DNA of 64,000 nt from Mycobacterium sp. MS1601 (lineage in GTDB: Bacteria > Actinomycetota > Actinomycetes > Mycobacteriales > Mycobacteriaceae): positions 3,100,001 to 3,164,000 of the forward strand of contig NZ_CP019420.1 in the NCBI RefSeq assembly GCF_001984215.1, written 5' to 3'. Position 1 is the stretch's first letter. The number at the start of each line of letters is the position of its first letter. The translations under genes were made by a program, and so were the position numbers. This document shows positions 37,760-47,086 of the stretch, in pieces. A model generated the notes under the pieces. That model did no database searches. It was not told the DNA's origin and saw nothing but the letters and a program-made list of their open reading frames with translations.

Positions 37760-39202
37760 GTGGGCGACGAGTTCGATACTTCCGAAGTGTGCCACCGCGA
37801 TGACCTGCGCAGCCTGTTCCTCTTCGAGTCACTGTCGGACAGTCAGCTCGAGACGCTGTGCCGCGACGGCAAAGTGGTGCATGTCGAGCCGGGTCCACTG
37901 ATCGCCGAGGGTGAGCCCGCCGCCAGCCTGTTCGTGCTGTTGGACGGTGAAATAGTGCTCACCAAACGCTCCGGTGAGACGGATATCGAAACGCTCAGGA
38001 GCTCTCAGCGTGGGTCGTACTTCGGTGCCTGGTCGGCGTTTCTCGAAGAGGAGCAGCGCTACGAGACCTCTGCCCGCGCGTCTGCGCCGTCGCGGATGTT
38101 CGTCATCGACGCCGCTGCGCTGGGGCGATTTCTGCGCACCGAGTTCCCGATGGCGTGCCACTTCCTGGTGGGGTCGACGGTGGGCCGGTCCAACCAGAAC
38201 CGGATCGTCGGGCCGCACGACAGGATGGTGCAGTTGGGGCAGCTGACCGCCGGGCTCACCCATGAGCTGAACAATCCGGCGTCCGCGGCGGTACGTGCCA
38301 CCTCGACCCTGCGCGATCGCATCGCCGGAATGCGGCGCACCTTGGCCGTGCTCACCGCCACGTTCGACCAGGCCGCCATCCATGCCCTCGTCGAACTGCA
38401 GGATCGGGTGGCCGAAAGGGTGGCGAAATCGCGCGATCTCACGCCGCTGCAGAAATCCGACACCGAGGAAGCCATCGGTGACTGGCTCGAAGACCACGAC
38501 GTTGCCACCCCCTGGGAGCTGGCGTCCTGCTTTTCCGAGGCAGGGCTGGATGTCGACTGGCTCGACACCGTGGAGGCCACGGTGGCCGACGCGAACGCGT
38601 CGGTGGGGCGGGTGCTGGAGTGGTTGCACTACACCGTCGAGACCGAGCTGTTGATGAACGAGATCACCGATTCCGCAGTCCGGGTGTCGTCGTTGGTGTC
38701 GCAGGCCAAGCAGTATTCGCAGTTGGACCGGGCACCGTTCGACATCGTCGATGTGCATGTGCTGCTGCGCAATACGGTGGCCATGCTGTCGCACACCCTG
38801 ACGCCGGACATCGAGGTCGTCGAGGACTTCGACCTCACTCTCGCGCCGCTGGCGTGCTGGCCGGCCGAGCTGAATCAGGTGTGGACCAATCTGATCGACA
38901 ATGCCGTCACCGCAATGCATTCCAATGCCGATCGGGGCACGCTGACGTTGCGCACCCGGCCGCAGGGTGACAGTGTGCGAGTCGAGGTCCGTGACACCGG
39001 CCCCGGCGTTCCGGAGGAGCTGCATCAGCGGATCTTCGATCCGTTCTTCACCACCAAGCCGGTGGGTGAGGGCACCGGGCTGGGACTCGATCTGGCGGCC
39101 AGGATCATCGACAAACACCGCGGGAACATGTGGGTGGAGTCGCAACCCGGCGACACGCGCTTTGTCGTGATGCTACCGATGGATCCTGCGATTCGGGCGT
39201 GA
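37760..39202 (+). CDS. Soluble sensor histidine kinase with N-terminal cyclic-nucleotide-binding domain
   Basis: A 480-residue protein without transmembrane helices. An N-terminal CRP-like sensor domain (about 20-135: LFLFESLSDSQLETL, VEPGPLIAEGEPAASLFVLL, GSYFGAWSAFLEEE) is followed by a dimerisation domain with His168 in LTAGLTHELNNPAS. The C-terminal ATPase domain has the boxes NLIDNAVTAM, DTGPGVP and GEGTGLGL. No response regulator is adjacent, so it is an orphan kinase. GTG 37760 is chosen because the upstream open frame has no features. Confidence 0.88.
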   Translation: MGDEFDTSEVCHRDDLRSLFLFESLSDSQLETLCRDGKVVHVEPGPLIAEGEPAASLFVLLDGEIVLTKRSGETDIETLRSSQRGSYFGAWSAFLEEEQRYETSARASAPSRMFVIDAAALGRFLRTEFPMACHFLVGSTVGRSNQNRIVGPHDRMVQLGQLTAGLTHELNNPASAAVRATSTLRDRIAGMRRTLAVLTATFDQAAIHALVELQDRVAERVAKSRDLTPLQKSDTEEAIGDWLEDHDVATPWELASCFSEAGLDVDWLDTVEATVADANASVGRVLEWLHYTVETELLMNEITDSAVRVSSLVSQAKQYSQLDRAPFDIVDVHVLLRNTVAMLSHTLTPDIEVVEDFDLTLAPLACWPAELNQVWTNLIDNAVTAMHSNADRGTLTLRTRPQGDSVRVEVRDTGPGVPEELHQRIFDPFFTTKPVGEGTGLGLDLAARIIDKHRGNMWVESQPGDTRFVVMLPMDPAIRA

Positions 39203-39247
39203 TACCAACCGCTCAGCGACCGGAACCACGCCCAAATCGGCTCCGGC

Positions 39248-40143
39248 TCAGCTGGCTAACGCTGCTCGCAGATGCGACACCTGCTTGGCGAAGAACTCCT
39301 GTGAAACCTGCGATTTGGCCACGATCTGGTCGAACCCGTGGAAGGCGCCCTCCACCACTTCGAGCTCGCACGGCACACCCCGGCTGCCCGCAGCCGCTCG
39401 GCGTAGGCGATGTCTTCGTCGTGGAACAGGTCCAGGGTGCCCACCCCGATCCACGCGGGCGGCAGCCCGGCCAGGTCGGTACGTCGGGCAGGCACTGCCA
39501 CACCCGGGTCTGCGTTACCCAGATAGGACGCCCAGCCGAACTGGTTGGAGCGCCGGGTCCACAGCCGGGCTTCGATGGCGTCGAGATGTGAGTGATGGGC
39601 GCTGCGGTCATCGAGCATCGGATACACCAGAAGCTGTGCGACGGGCGTGATCTCGCCCCGGTCGCGGGTCAAGAACGCGAGGGCGGCCGCCAGTCCGCCA
39701 CCGGCACTGGCCCCACCGATTGCGATGCGCGACGGATCCACCGCGGGCAGGCGTGTCAGCCACTGCAGCGCTGCGTAGCAGTCCTCGAGCCCGGCGGGGT
39801 AGGGATGTTCGGGCGCCAGCCGGTACTCGGTGGCGGCGACGGTGACACCGAGTTCGCGGGCCAGCTTGCGGCACAACCGGTCATCCTGGCGTGCGGTCCC
39901 GATGATGTAGCCACCGCCGTGGATCCACAGCAGCGCCGGACCGGGCTCGCTGCCACTGGGCGGGCGGTGCAGCCGTATGTTGATGCCGTCGGAGGTGGTC
40001 AGCTCCTCGACGCCCGGAGAAGGGCGGTATCGCTGTAGCTGCTCCAGGCGCCGTACGAGGGGAAGAAGCGACGGGCGGATGGATGCGCGGGGAAGCCGAC
40101 GGGCGGCGTTGCGGAGTTCGGGATGGAAGTCGGTGAGCGCCAC
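39248..40143 (-). CDS. lipW: HSL-family carboxylesterase LipW-like, interrupted by a one-base frameshift
   Basis: An alpha/beta hydrolase of the hormone-sensitive-lipase family: oxyanion motif WIHGGGYIIG, nucleophile elbow GGASAGGGLA and the Asp region DLFHDEDIAYAERLRAAG are in one frame. The catalytic His (EGAFHGFDQIVAKSQVSQ) is in another. The two join if one G is added to the GGGG run of the coding strand near 39386-39391. Unrepaired, the protein ends out of frame at 39256 without its catalytic His. Order relative to lipC matches Rv0217c. Start is GTG 40143, directly after the ahpD terminator hairpin. Confidence 0.8.
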
Positions 40144-40171
40144 GAGCCCGAGACTACAAGTCCCGGGCTCG
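40143..40171 (-). terminator. Hairpin terminator after ahpCD
   Basis: A 13-bp stem with one mismatch (40143-40155 with 40159-40171) closes an ACA loop between the ahpD stop at 40182 and the lipW start at 40143. It would end the ahpCD transcript before lipW. Confidence 0.65.
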
Positions 40172-40181
40172 TGGCGGCCGG

Positions 40182-40715
40182 TCAGACGGCGGCGAGCACC
40201 TCGGTGGTCAGCAGTGCCTGACCCACGCCGGCGACGATGGACGCCAGGCGGATGGCCTCGAAGATCGCCGTACGGGAGACGTCGTCGTCACGCAGGGTGG
40301 CCTCGTGTGCGGCCAAGCAGTGTCCGCAGCCGTTGATCGCCGATACGGCCAGCGACCACAGTTCGAAATCCGCTTTGGGCACACCGGGATTGCCGATGAT
40401 GTTCATCCGCAGCCCGGCGCGCAGGTCGTCGTAGCGGCCGTCGAGCTGACCACGTGTGCGGTAGAAGACGTTGTTCATCCCCATGATGGAGGCGGCGCCG
40501 AGGGCGGCGTGGTAGGCCTCCTCGCTGAGCACGTCGAGGGCGTCCTCGGAGATCTCCTTGAGCAGGCGCGACGACTTGGTGGCCGCCGCGGTGGCCACCA
40601 AGGCGCCCCACAGCTGCTGCTCGGTGAGCTCGGTGGTCTTGACGATGCTGCTCAGGTTGAGCTTGAGATCCTTCGCGAAATCCGGAAGCGCTTCCTTGAT
40701 GTTGTCGATGCTCAT
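40182..40715 (-). CDS. ahpD: Alkyl hydroperoxide reductase AhpD
   Basis: A 177-residue AhpD that recycles AhpC using lipoamide-linked electrons. The catalytic CxxC is Cys130-Cys133 ([12 protein letters not shown]), with the proton-relay His137 and Glu118 in [10 protein letters not shown]. It lies two bases downstream of ahpC, so the two form one operon. The longer frame upstream to 41021 is antisense-frame overlap of ahpC and is not used. Confidence 0.95.
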   Translation of the reverse strand: MSIDNIKEALPDFAKDLKLNLSSIVKTTELTEQQLWGALVATAAATKSSRLLKEISEDALDVLSEEAYHAALGAASIMGMNNVFYRTRGQLDGRYDDLRAGLRMNIIGNPGVPKADFELWSLAVSAINGCGHCLAAHEATLRDDDVSRTAIFEAIRLASIVAGVGQALLTTEVLAAV

Positions 40716-40717
40716 GC

Positions 40718-41305
40718 TCAGACCGCCTCGGCCAGCAGCTCGCCGGCGTTGATGGTGGGGTCGCCCTTCTTCCAGTTGCAGGCGCACAGTTCGTCGGACT
40801 GCAGTGCGTCGAGCACGCGCAGCACTTCGTCGACGTTGCGGCCGACGGAACCGGCCGTCACCGAGACGAACTGGATCTCGTTGTTGGGGTCGACGATGAA
40901 CGTGGCGCGGTCGGCCACCCCTTCGGCGTTGAGGACGCCGGTGGCTGCGGACAGCTCGCGGCGCAGGTCCGACAGCATCGGGAATGGCAGCGTCTTGAGG
41001 TCTTCGTGCTGCGCGCGCCACTGGAAGTGCACGAACTCGTTGTCCACGGAGACGCCGAGCACGCGGGTGTCGCGGTCCTCGAAGTCCTCGTTCAGCTTGC
41101 CGAAGGCAGCGATCTCGGTGGGGCAGACGAAGGTGAAGTCCTTGGGCCAGAAGAACACGACGCGCCAGAGTCCGGCGTGGTCGTTGGAGGTGACTCGGGT
41201 GAAGTAGTCGTCGGGCTGCTTGGCGTCGACCTTTGACAGGTCGCCGCCGATGACGGCCTGCAAGTCATAAGTGGGGAACTGGTCGCCGATCGAGAGCAAT
41301 GGCAC
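40718..41305 (-). CDS. ahpC: Alkyl hydroperoxide reductase AhpC (peroxiredoxin)
   Basis: This 195-residue peroxiredoxin reduces hydrogen peroxide, alkyl hydroperoxides and peroxynitrite. Peroxidatic Cys61 is in FTFVCPTEI, and resolving cysteines 174 and 176 are in DELCACNW, the three-cysteine arrangement of mycobacterial AhpC. In M. tuberculosis ahpCD sits next to the oxyR pseudogene; here no oxyR is present upstream, and the pair lies inside the lipW-lipC region. The upstream gap carries repeats that may be regulator sites. Confidence 0.96.
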   Translation of the reverse strand: MPLLSIGDQFPTYDLQAVIGGDLSKVDAKQPDDYFTRVTSNDHAGLWRVVFFWPKDFTFVCPTEIAAFGKLNEDFEDRDTRVLGVSVDNEFVHFQWRAQHEDLKTLPFPMLSDLRRELSAATGVLNAEGVADRATFIVDPNNEIQFVSVTAGSVGRNVDEVLRVLDALQSDELCACNWKKGDPTINAGELLAEAV

Positions 41306-41324
41306 GGGTGTACACCTTTCTGGA

Positions 41325-41373
41325 ACATGTTCAGTTAATTGGACTCAGTCCAGTCTTAATCGACATGTTCAGT
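41325..41373. promoter_or_regulatory. Direct repeats upstream of ahpC
   Basis: ACATGTTCAGT occurs at 41325-41335 and 41363-41373, with a short palindrome GGACTCAGTCC (41341-41351) between them and a further GTTCAGT at 41435. They lie 20-70 bp upstream of ahpC and are the only structure I see in the 255-bp gap 41306-41560. They could bind an oxidative-stress regulator. Confidence 0.45.
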
Positions 41374-41560
41374 CTGTGCCCGACGGCGGCTTTTGGGAAG
41401 GGTGATGGCAAACACATCGAGGCTGACGAAAGACGTTCAGTACCACGGACTGTCGCAAGCATCAACAGCTGGGGTGCGGCGTCGGTCACACTGTGGTAGA
41501 CAGATTTGCAATGTTGTTTCTCGGCGGGGTGGTTCCGTTGGGTAGCTAGGGGGAGCCCGC

Positions 41561-42787
41561 GTGGCATCGACACAACCCGAGGTCCGGTACCCCGGACCGA
41601 CGATGTGGACGCGGGTCCGTTGGCTGGCCAAAGCCCGACCCTCGGACTACCTGTTGGCACTGAGCGTGGGCTCGGCCTCCCTGCCGGTCGTGGGGAAGTA
41701 CTTCGAACCACTCGGCGGTATGACCGCCATGAGTATCTGGGGCGTCAGGCACGCGCCCGAATTCCTGGAAGCCAGCGCCAAGTCCTGGTTCACCCCGGGC
41801 ATCGGTGAGATCAAGAAGCTGGAACGCGACCAGACCCACGCCGTGTCCGACGCCGCACTGCGCGGTGTGGTGCCCGCCGCCGACCTCGCCATCGACTGGC
41901 CCGCCCCTGAGCGGACGCCTCCGCTGTGGAAGGCGCTGCAGCACCGCAAACGCATCTACCGGTCGTCGGTGCAGTACGGCAGCAGTCCGTCGCAACTCCT
42001 CGACGTCTGGCGGCCCACGGATCTGCCCACCGAGCCCGCTCCGGTGCTGCTGTTCGTTCCCGGTGGCGCGTGGGTGCACGGCAGTCGGATCCTGCAGGGC
42101 TACGCACTCATGGACCACATGGCCGAGCAGGGCTGGGTGTGTCTGTCCATCGACTACCGCGTGTCACCCAATCACCGCTGGCCACAACACATCACGGACG
42201 TCAAGGCTGCCATCGCCTGGGCCCGGGCCAATGTCGACAGGTTCGGCGGCAACCGCAACTTCATCGCGATCGCGGGCTGCTCGGCGGGTGGCCATCTGGC
42301 TGCGCTGTCGGGGTTGACGCCCAACGACCCGTCCTTCCAGGCTGATCTGCCCGACGGTTCGGACACCTCGGTGGATGCCGTGGTGGGCATCTATGGCAGG
42401 TACTGCTGGGAAGACCGCTCGACTGTCGAGCGCGCCAGATTTGTCGACTTCCTCGAGCGAGTGGTGGTCAAACGCAAGATCGACCGCCATCCGGAGCTGT
42501 TCCGGCGGGCCTCGCCCCTGGCGGCGGTGCACGCGGATGCCCCGCCGTTCCTGGTCATCCACGGCAGTGGCGACTCGGTGATCCCGGTGGCGCAGGCCCG
42601 CAGCTTCGTCGAACGTCTGCGCGCGGTGTCGCGGTCGGTGGTCAGTTACATGGAACTTCCGGGCGCCGGGCATGCATTCGACATGACCGACGGTGCCCGC
42701 ACCGGCGCCATGGCAACGGCAATAGGTCTGTTCCTGAACCACATTCATCGAACCCACACGACCATCCCTGCCAAAGAGGTCATCTGA
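41561..42787 (+). CDS. lipC: Alpha/beta hydrolase LipC
   Basis: The 408-residue esterase/lipase has oxyanion motif FVPGGAWVHGS, nucleophile elbow IAGCSAGGHLAALSG, Asp in HGSGDSVIP and His in GAGHAFD, a complete Ser-Asp-His triad. The long N-terminal region (1-150) is typical of LipC, an envelope-associated esterase in M. tuberculosis (Rv0220). GTG 41561 follows AGGGGGA. The wax ester synthase gene follows after nine bases, so the two are likely one operon. Confidence 0.9.
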   Translation: MASTQPEVRYPGPTMWTRVRWLAKARPSDYLLALSVGSASLPVVGKYFEPLGGMTAMSIWGVRHAPEFLEASAKSWFTPGIGEIKKLERDQTHAVSDAALRGVVPAADLAIDWPAPERTPPLWKALQHRKRIYRSSVQYGSSPSQLLDVWRPTDLPTEPAPVLLFVPGGAWVHGSRILQGYALMDHMAEQGWVCLSIDYRVSPNHRWPQHITDVKAAIAWARANVDRFGGNRNFIAIAGCSAGGHLAALSGLTPNDPSFQADLPDGSDTSVDAVVGIYGRYCWEDRSTVERARFVDFLERVVVKRKIDRHPELFRRASPLAAVHADAPPFLVIHGSGDSVIPVAQARSFVERLRAVSRSVVSYMELPGAGHAFDMTDGARTGAMATAIGLFLNHIHRTHTTIPAKEVI

Positions 42788-42817
42788 CGCCCATCAATGC
42801 TTGTATCGTCCCTCTAC

Positions 42818-44239
42818 ATGAAGCGACTGAGCGGCTGGGACGCGATGCTGCTGTACGGGGAGACGCCCACCGTGCACATGCACACGCTCAAGATCGCGAT
42901 CATCGAACTCGGTGACCTCGGCGGTCGCAGATTCGGGGTCGAAGAGTTCCGTGATGTCATCGGAAGTCGCCTCCACAAGCTCGCCCCCTTCGCCTACCAA
43001 TTGATCGACATTCCCTGGAAGTTCCACCGCCCCATGTGGCGTGAGAACTGCGAGGTGGACCTGGCCTACCACGTCCGGCCCCTGACGCTGCCCGCTCCCG
43101 GCGGTCGACGCGAGCTCGATGAGGCCATCGGCGAGATCGCCAGCACCCCACTGGACCGAGGCCACCCGCTGTGGGAGATGTACTTCATCGACGGTCTGGC
43201 CGACGGTCGCATAGCCGTGGTCGGCAAGATCCACCACGCGTTGGCCGACGGAGTGGCCTCGGCCAATCTGATGGCCCAGGGCATGGACCTGCAACCCGCT
43301 CCCGAAGCGGATGGCACCACCTACATCGCGGACCCACCGCCATCGCGAGGAGAACTGGCGCGCAGCGCATTTCGTGATCATCTCCGCCAGCTGGCCAGGG
43401 TCCCCGCGACAGTGCGTTACACGGCCCAGGGAGTCAACCGGGTGCGCAAGAGCACCCGCAAGCTGTCTCCGGAGCTCACCCGGCCCTTCACTCCGCCGCC
43501 CAGCTTCATCAATCACCCGTTGACGGCCGAGCGCAGGTTCGCCACTGCGTCCTTGGCGTTGGCCGACGTCAAGCAGGCCAGCAAGCACCTCGGTGTCTCG
43601 ATCAACGATCTGGTGCTGGCCATCTCGGCCGGTGCACTGCGAAAACTGTTGCTGCAATACGACGGAGTGGCCGACCACCCCCTGCTGGCCTCGGTGCCCA
43701 TGAGCTTCGACTTCTCCAAGGAGCGGATCTCGGGCAACTACTTCACCGGCGTGCTGATGACCATTCCGGTGGAGAGCGCCGACCCGCTGGAAAGGGTGAG
43801 GCTGGCGCACGAGGCCGCGGTGACCGCCAAGGAGAGCAGCAACCTGATCGGTCCGGAGTTGATCAGCCGGTGGTCCAACTACATGCCGCCGGTGGCCGCC
43901 GAGGCTCTGTTCAAATGGCTCGACGACAACGACGGCCTGAGCAAGATGTTCAACCTCAACATCTCCAATGTGCCCGGCCCCCGCGAGCACGGACGGGTGG
44001 GCGGCGCGCTGGTCACCGAGATCTACAGCGTGGGTCCGCTGACCTCCGGCAGTGGCGTCAACATCACGGTCTGGAGCTACGTCGACGAGTTCAACATCTC
44101 GGTGATCACCGACGGCGCCACCGTCGACGACCCTCACGAGATCACCCAGGCCATGCTCGAGGAATTTGTCGAGATCCGGCGCGTAGCAGGACTTTCCACA
44201 GACCTATCGGTTGTCGACAAGGCGATGGCACAAGCCTAG
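42818..44239 (+). CDS. Wax ester synthase/diacylglycerol acyltransferase (Rv0221-like)
   Basis: A 473-residue WS/DGAT enzyme that makes triacylglycerol or wax esters from acyl-CoA. The active-site motif is HHALADG (His139, His140, Asp144). The C-terminal NVPGPREHGRVGGALVTE block is also typical. I chose ATG 42818 (MKRLSGWDAM), which matches the usual N-terminus; an ATG at 42797 adds seven residues. It follows lipC directly, as Rv0221 follows Rv0220, pairing neutral-lipid synthesis with a lipase. Confidence 0.93.
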   Translation: MKRLSGWDAMLLYGETPTVHMHTLKIAIIELGDLGGRRFGVEEFRDVIGSRLHKLAPFAYQLIDIPWKFHRPMWRENCEVDLAYHVRPLTLPAPGGRRELDEAIGEIASTPLDRGHPLWEMYFIDGLADGRIAVVGKIHHALADGVASANLMAQGMDLQPAPEADGTTYIADPPPSRGELARSAFRDHLRQLARVPATVRYTAQGVNRVRKSTRKLSPELTRPFTPPPSFINHPLTAERRFATASLALADVKQASKHLGVSINDLVLAISAGALRKLLLQYDGVADHPLLASVPMSFDFSKERISGNYFTGVLMTIPVESADPLERVRLAHEAAVTAKESSNLIGPELISRWSNYMPPVAAEALFKWLDDNDGLSKMFNLNISNVPGPREHGRVGGALVTEIYSVGPLTSGSGVNITVWSYVDEFNISVITDGATVDDPHEITQAMLEEFVEIRRVAGLSTDLSVVDKAMAQA

Positions 44240-44240
44240 G

Positions 44241-45458
44241 TCAGCTCTTGGCGTGCACCCACGACAAGAATCGCTCGATGGCCTCGGCGGTGTAGTGGCC
44301 GCGCGGTGAGCCGAAGAAGTCGAACGCGTGCTGCGCATGCGGCACCTCGCAGTAGGCCACCGTGGACCCCGAGACCTTGCGCAGCTCGTCGACGAACTCG
44401 CGACCCTCGGTCACGGGGATGATCGAGTCGTCGGTGCCGTGCAGAATGAAAAACGGTGGGGCATCGGAACGCAACCGGTTGATGGGGGAGGCGTCGACGT
44501 AGACGTCGTGGTGGTCCCGGAATGACGTCTTGGTGACGAATTTCTGCAGGAACTTGATGAACTGCGGACGCCCCTCTCCGCGGGTGCTGTGCCAGTCGTA
44601 GCGTCCGTACACCGGGACCGCGGCCACCACCGAGGTGTCGGCGTCCTCGAAACCTGGCTGCCACTGCGGATCTCCCGGTGTCAGCGCAGCCAGTGCGGTC
44701 AGGTGCCCACCGGCCGAACCGCCGCTGATCGCGACAAAATCGGGGTCACCGCCGTAGTCGGCAATGTTCTCCTTGATCCATGCCAGAGCCCGTTTGACGT
44801 CGACGATGTGATCCGGCCAGGAGTTCCTGGGGCTCACCCGGTAGGCCATCGACACGCAGATCCAACCGCGTTCGGCCAGGTGGCTCAGCAGCGGATACGC
44901 CTGCGGGCGGCGCATTCCGATGGACCACGCACCACCGGGCACCTGGAGCAGCACCGGCGCCTTGCCGTCGAGTGGCAGATCGGAGCGGTGCCAGATGTCG
45001 GCCAGGTTGGCCCGGCCGTGCGGGCCGTAGCGCACGGTGTCGAGCTTCTTCACGTAGCGCCGCCGGGACCACCCGGTGGCGAACACTCCTGCGTGCTTAC
45101 GCGCGGGTTGTGACGCCGACGCCACCGAGTGGTAGTCGTCGCCCAGCGAGTCGCGCAGGGCCGCCTCGAAAATTGGCTCGGATCTCACGTTGCGGCGCTG
45201 GATCAGCACCAGCAGTACCCAGGCCGCTGCCGTCACACCCAACGCGATGCGGCCCTGGGCGCCGCGGAAGTCGCCTCGGGTTCCGCGGCGCACCGCGTCG
45301 AGCACCGAACCGGTCAGGTACAGCGGCGCCATCTCGCTGGTGGGCCAGCCCAGGAAGAACACCGGAATGGTGACGTAGCCCTTGCGCGCCAGCGGTCGAA
45401 CACCGTTGGCGGCATTGGCCAGTTCGACGGCCGCCCGGAGCAGTGTGAGTCTAGCCAC
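44241..45458 (-). CDS. Alpha/beta hydrolase, LipC-related
   Basis: A 405-residue hydrolase with an N-terminal membrane-near region containing a hydrophobic helix (about 65-85), then LQVPGGAWSIGM, nucleophile elbow ISGGSAGGHLTAL, HGTDDSIIP and HAQHAFDFFGS, giving a complete triad. It resembles LipC nearby. GTG 45458 overlaps the end of the acyl-CoA synthetase gene by eight bases, so it is the third gene of the acyltransferase-fadD-hydrolase operon. It converges with the wax ester synthase gene. Confidence 0.87.
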   Translation of the reverse strand: MARLTLLRAAVELANAANGVRPLARKGYVTIPVFFLGWPTSEMAPLYLTGSVLDAVRRGTRGDFRGAQGRIALGVTAAAWVLLVLIQRRNVRSEPIFEAALRDSLGDDYHSVASASQPARKHAGVFATGWSRRRYVKKLDTVRYGPHGRANLADIWHRSDLPLDGKAPVLLQVPGGAWSIGMRRPQAYPLLSHLAERGWICVSMAYRVSPRNSWPDHIVDVKRALAWIKENIADYGGDPDFVAISGGSAGGHLTALAALTPGDPQWQPGFEDADTSVVAAVPVYGRYDWHSTRGEGRPQFIKFLQKFVTKTSFRDHHDVYVDASPINRLRSDAPPFFILHGTDDSIIPVTEGREFVDELRKVSGSTVAYCEVPHAQHAFDFFGSPRGHYTAEAIERFLSWVHAKS

Positions 45459-47082
45459 GGGCTGCTCGCTCTTGCAGTTCGCGCCGCAGCACCTTGCCGG
45501 TGTTGTTGCGCGGCAACTCGTCGAGAACCGTGATCTCCCGCGGCACTTTGTAATTCGCCAGGTTGTCACGGACATGCTGCTTCAGCTCGTCGGTGGACGC
45601 CTCACCGGAGAGCACCACGAACGCGACCAGACGCTGGCCGTAGGATTCGTCGTCGACGCCGATCACGCCGGCCTCGGCCACCGCGGAATGGCTCATCAGG
45701 GTTTTCTCCACTTCGATCGGGTACACGTTCTCACCCCCGGAGACGATCATCTCGTCGTCGCGGCCCACCACGAACAGGCGGCCATCGGCGTCGAGTCGCC
45801 CCAGATCTCCGGATGCCATGAAGCCCTCGTGGAAGGTCCGTCCTTTTCCGGTGGATTCGCCGGTGTACCCATCGAACTGGCTGGTGTTGCGGACGAAGAT
45901 CTGCCCCACCTCACCTGGGGGCACCTCGGCGAGAGTGTCGTCCAGAATCTTGATCTGCGTGCCCACCACCGGCCGGCCCGCGGTGTCGGGGGCGGCACGC
46001 AGGTCCGCGGGCGTGGCGGTGGCGATCATGCCGGCCTCGGTGGCGTTGTAGTTGTTGTAGATGACGTCGCCGAACCTGTCCATGAACTTGATCACCACGT
46101 CCGGGCGCATCCGCGACCCGGACGCCGTCGCAAACCGCAGGGAGCGACCGCTGTAGCGGTCCAGCACCTCATCGGGCAGATCCATCATCCGGTCGAACAT
46201 CACTGGCACCACGCACAATCCCTCGGCGCGATGCTTGTCGACCAATTCCAGGGTGGCTTCGGGGTCGAACTTGCGCCGGGTCACCACCGTGCAGGCCATG
46301 GATGCGGCGAACACCAACTGAGAGAACCCCCACGCGTGGAACATCGGTGCTGCCACCACGACGGTGCGGTCGGTGTGCCACGGCACCCGTTCCAGGATGG
46401 CCTTCAACTCGTTGACGCCACCTCCGGTGCGGGCCGCGCCCTTGGGGGTACCGGTGGTGCCGGAGGTCAACAAGATCAGTTTGCCCTTGCCGGAGGGCTT
46501 TACGGGATGCTGCCCGGCGTACTCGCCGATCAACCCGGCGACGGTGGGTAACTCGCCGGGATCGGTGTCCGTCCACCCCAGGACACGTACGGTGTCGTCG
46601 AGGCCGGTCAGCGCAGTGTCCACGCTGGGGGCGAACTCCTGGTCGTAGATGACCACGTCCACGCTTTCGCGGGCCACCACCTCGGCCAGAGCGGGCCCGG
46701 CAAACGACGTGTTGAGCAGCAGCACGTCGGCTCCCACCCGGTTGGCCGCGATCAACGACTCGACGAACCCGCGGTGGTTGCGGCACATGATCGCAACGGT
46801 GAAGGTCGAACAGTGAGCTCTCCTTGGCAGCGCAGCCAGCGCCGCAGCCAGCGCGTCACCACGTTGATCGAGCTCCCGGAACGTACAGGTGCCCAGTTCG
46901 TCGATCAGGGCGGCACGGTCCGGACTGCGTTGTGCCGACATCGCGAAACCGCTTGTCACGGAAAGCCCGTCGCGTTGTGCGGCGGCCATGATCCGCAAGT
47001 ACTTGTCCGGGCGCATGGCCGTGATGACACCGGCGCGCACCATCGTCGACACCAACCCGACACTCGCTGCCAGATCAACCAC
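45451..47082 (-). CDS. Long-chain acyl-CoA synthetase (FadD-type)
   Basis: A 543-residue AMP-forming ligase with LILLTSGTTGTPKGAAR (about residues 203-219), YNNYNATEAGMI, VVGRDDEMIVSGGENVYPIE and the C-terminal LPRNNTGKVLRREL. It activates a fatty acid or similar acid to its CoA ester. It starts with GTG four bases after the acyltransferase stop. The operon (acyltransferase, ligase, hydrolase) fits acyl-lipid turnover. The exact FadD number is not assigned. Confidence 0.9.
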   Translation of the reverse strand: MVDLAASVGLVSTMVRAGVITAMRPDKYLRIMAAAQRDGLSVTSGFAMSAQRSPDRAALIDELGTCTFRELDQRGDALAAALAALPRRAHCSTFTVAIMCRNHRGFVESLIAANRVGADVLLLNTSFAGPALAEVVARESVDVVIYDQEFAPSVDTALTGLDDTVRVLGWTDTDPGELPTVAGLIGEYAGQHPVKPSGKGKLILLTSGTTGTPKGAARTGGGVNELKAILERVPWHTDRTVVVAAPMFHAWGFSQLVFAASMACTVVTRRKFDPEATLELVDKHRAEGLCVVPVMFDRMMDLPDEVLDRYSGRSLRFATASGSRMRPDVVIKFMDRFGDVIYNNYNATEAGMIATATPADLRAAPDTAGRPVVGTQIKILDDTLAEVPPGEVGQIFVRNTSQFDGYTGESTGKGRTFHEGFMASGDLGRLDADGRLFVVGRDDEMIVSGGENVYPIEVEKTLMSHSAVAEAGVIGVDDESYGQRLVAFVVLSGEASTDELKQHVRDNLANYKVPREITVLDELPRNNTGKVLRRELQERAARG

Positions 47083-47086
47083 CGGG

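Noticed and set aside
41321-41334. KstR-like or LexA-like site upstream of ahpC
   Set aside because: TGGAACATGTTCAG lacks the final A of the KstR consensus, and the half-site spacing does not fit LexA (GAAC-N4-GTTC).
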